A DNA stretch of 5,296 nucleotides from Rhodocyclaceae bacterium (GTDB lineage: Bacteria; Pseudomonadota; Gammaproteobacteria; Burkholderiales; Rhodocyclaceae). Made by a program: the position numbers and the translations under genes. The notes beneath the pieces are model-generated. The model had not been told where the DNA came from. It saw only the letters and a program-made list of their open reading frames with translations, and ran no database searches. The stretch's first letter is position 1; each line of letters begins with the position of its first letter. The stretch spans positions 1 through 5,296 of the forward strand of contig JADLGU010000377.1 of the NCBI GenBank assembly GCA_020849155.1, written 5' to 3'. Below are positions 4,777 through 5,296 of this stretch, piece by piece.

Positions 4777-5296
4777 ATGAGCAAGGAAATGTTGCTGCTG
4801 GTGGACGCCCTGGCGCGGGAGAAGAACGTTGCCAAGGACATCGTCTTCGCGGCTTTGGAATCGGCCCTCGCCTCCGCCACCAAGAAGCGCATCAACGAGG
4901 AGGCCGACGTGCGGGTGGCCATCGACCAGGAGAGCGGCGAATTCGAGTCCTTCCGGCGCTGGCAGGTCGTCCCCGACGAGGCCCTGGAGAACCCGGACGC
5001 CCAGATCAGCCTGTCCGAGGCCCAGAAGGAAATGCCCGAGATCCAGCTCGACGAGTTCATCGAGGAACAGCTCGAACCGATCGATTTCGGCCGCATCGGC
5101 GCCCAGGCCGCCAAGCAGGTCATCCTGCAGAAGATCCGCGACGCCGAGCGCGAGCAGGTGCTCAACGACTTCCTCGATCGCAAGGAGCACCTGGTTACCG
5201 GCTCGGTGAAGCGCATCGAGCGCGGCAACGCCATCATCGAGGCCGGCCGCATCGAGGCGGTGCTGCCGCGCGACCAGATGATTCCCAAGGAGAACC
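4777..5296 (+). CDS. nusA: Transcription elongation/termination factor NusA, N-terminal part
   Basis: NusA binds RNA polymerase and RNA, promotes pausing and intrinsic termination, and takes part in antitermination complexes. The first 173 residues are present and the frame is open at the window edge. The polymerase-binding N-terminal domain (about 1-130) begins MSKEMLLLVDALAREKNV and includes ALESALASATKK and FGRIGAQAAKQVILQKIRDA. The S1 domain starts at about residue 137 (HLVTGSVKRIERGNAIIEAG) and is cut after PRDQMIPKEN. The KH domains and any C-terminal acidic repeats lie outside. The start is fixed by the strong AGGAG 6 nt upstream. It shares the transcript of rimP, and its activity on terminators makes it a natural candidate to act on the hairpin at 4291-4312. 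Confidence 0.97.
   Translation, partial: MSKEMLLLVDALAREKNVAKDIVFAALESALASATKKRINEEADVRVAIDQESGEFESFRRWQVVPDEALENPDAQISLSEAQKEMPEIQLDEFIEEQLEPIDFGRIGAQAAKQVILQKIRDAEREQVLNDFLDRKEHLVTGSVKRIERGNAIIEAGRIEAVLPRDQMIPKEN

Noticed and set aside
3439..5190. A 583-codon open frame on the - strand across rluB, rimP and nusA
   Set aside because: The three + strand genes share one phase, so GC-rich codon bias keeps a single antisense frame open through all of them. The translation shows only Leu/Val/Ala/His-rich low-information sequence and no family motif.

Overview
The window looks like conserved chromosomal core from a high-GC betaproteobacterium. The long-form tryptophanyl-tRNA synthetase, the run trpS - thioesterase - scpA - scpB - rluB, and the rimP-nusA order that follows suggest the Rhodocyclales/Azoarcus-Thauera group. 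That placement is inferred from remembered protein similarity and gene order; no search was run. All eight genes lie on the + strand and almost no DNA is non-coding. I see no mobile element, CRISPR array, tRNA, rRNA or sign of recent transfer.

Layout. Bases 1-189 are the C-terminal end of a site-2 (M50) membrane metalloprotease. After 10 nt comes trpS (200-1402), which overlaps a YigI-type hotdog acyl-CoA thioesterase by an ATGA junction (1399-1881). Next are scpA (1889-2752) and scpB (2712-3290), the two non-SMC subunits of condensin, which overlap by up to 41 nt. Then comes rluB (3268-4203), a 23S rRNA pseudouridine synthase that apparently starts at a TTG codon inside scpB. These six genes are packed like one operon. 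A 120-nt gap (4204-4323) follows, with a probable extended -10 promoter and a strong intrinsic terminator hairpin only 11 nt before rimP. The second unit is rimP (4324-4752) and nusA (4777 to the window edge).

Function. The first unit combines tRNA charging, chromosome segregation and rRNA modification with a membrane protease and an acyl-CoA thioesterase. The second combines 30S maturation (RimP) with transcription elongation, termination and antitermination (NusA); infB would be expected just beyond the window.

The points most worth a second look are these. TrpRS carries a four-cysteine pattern like the [4Fe-4S] site of Thermotoga TrpRS. The terminator in front of rimP means any transcript started upstream must read through it, which suggests attenuation, possibly by NusA itself. 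An 8-nt direct repeat in the leader could give the hairpin an alternative partner. RluB has a basic, probably disordered N-terminal extension behind a TTG start. I found no clearly new multi-gene system here.
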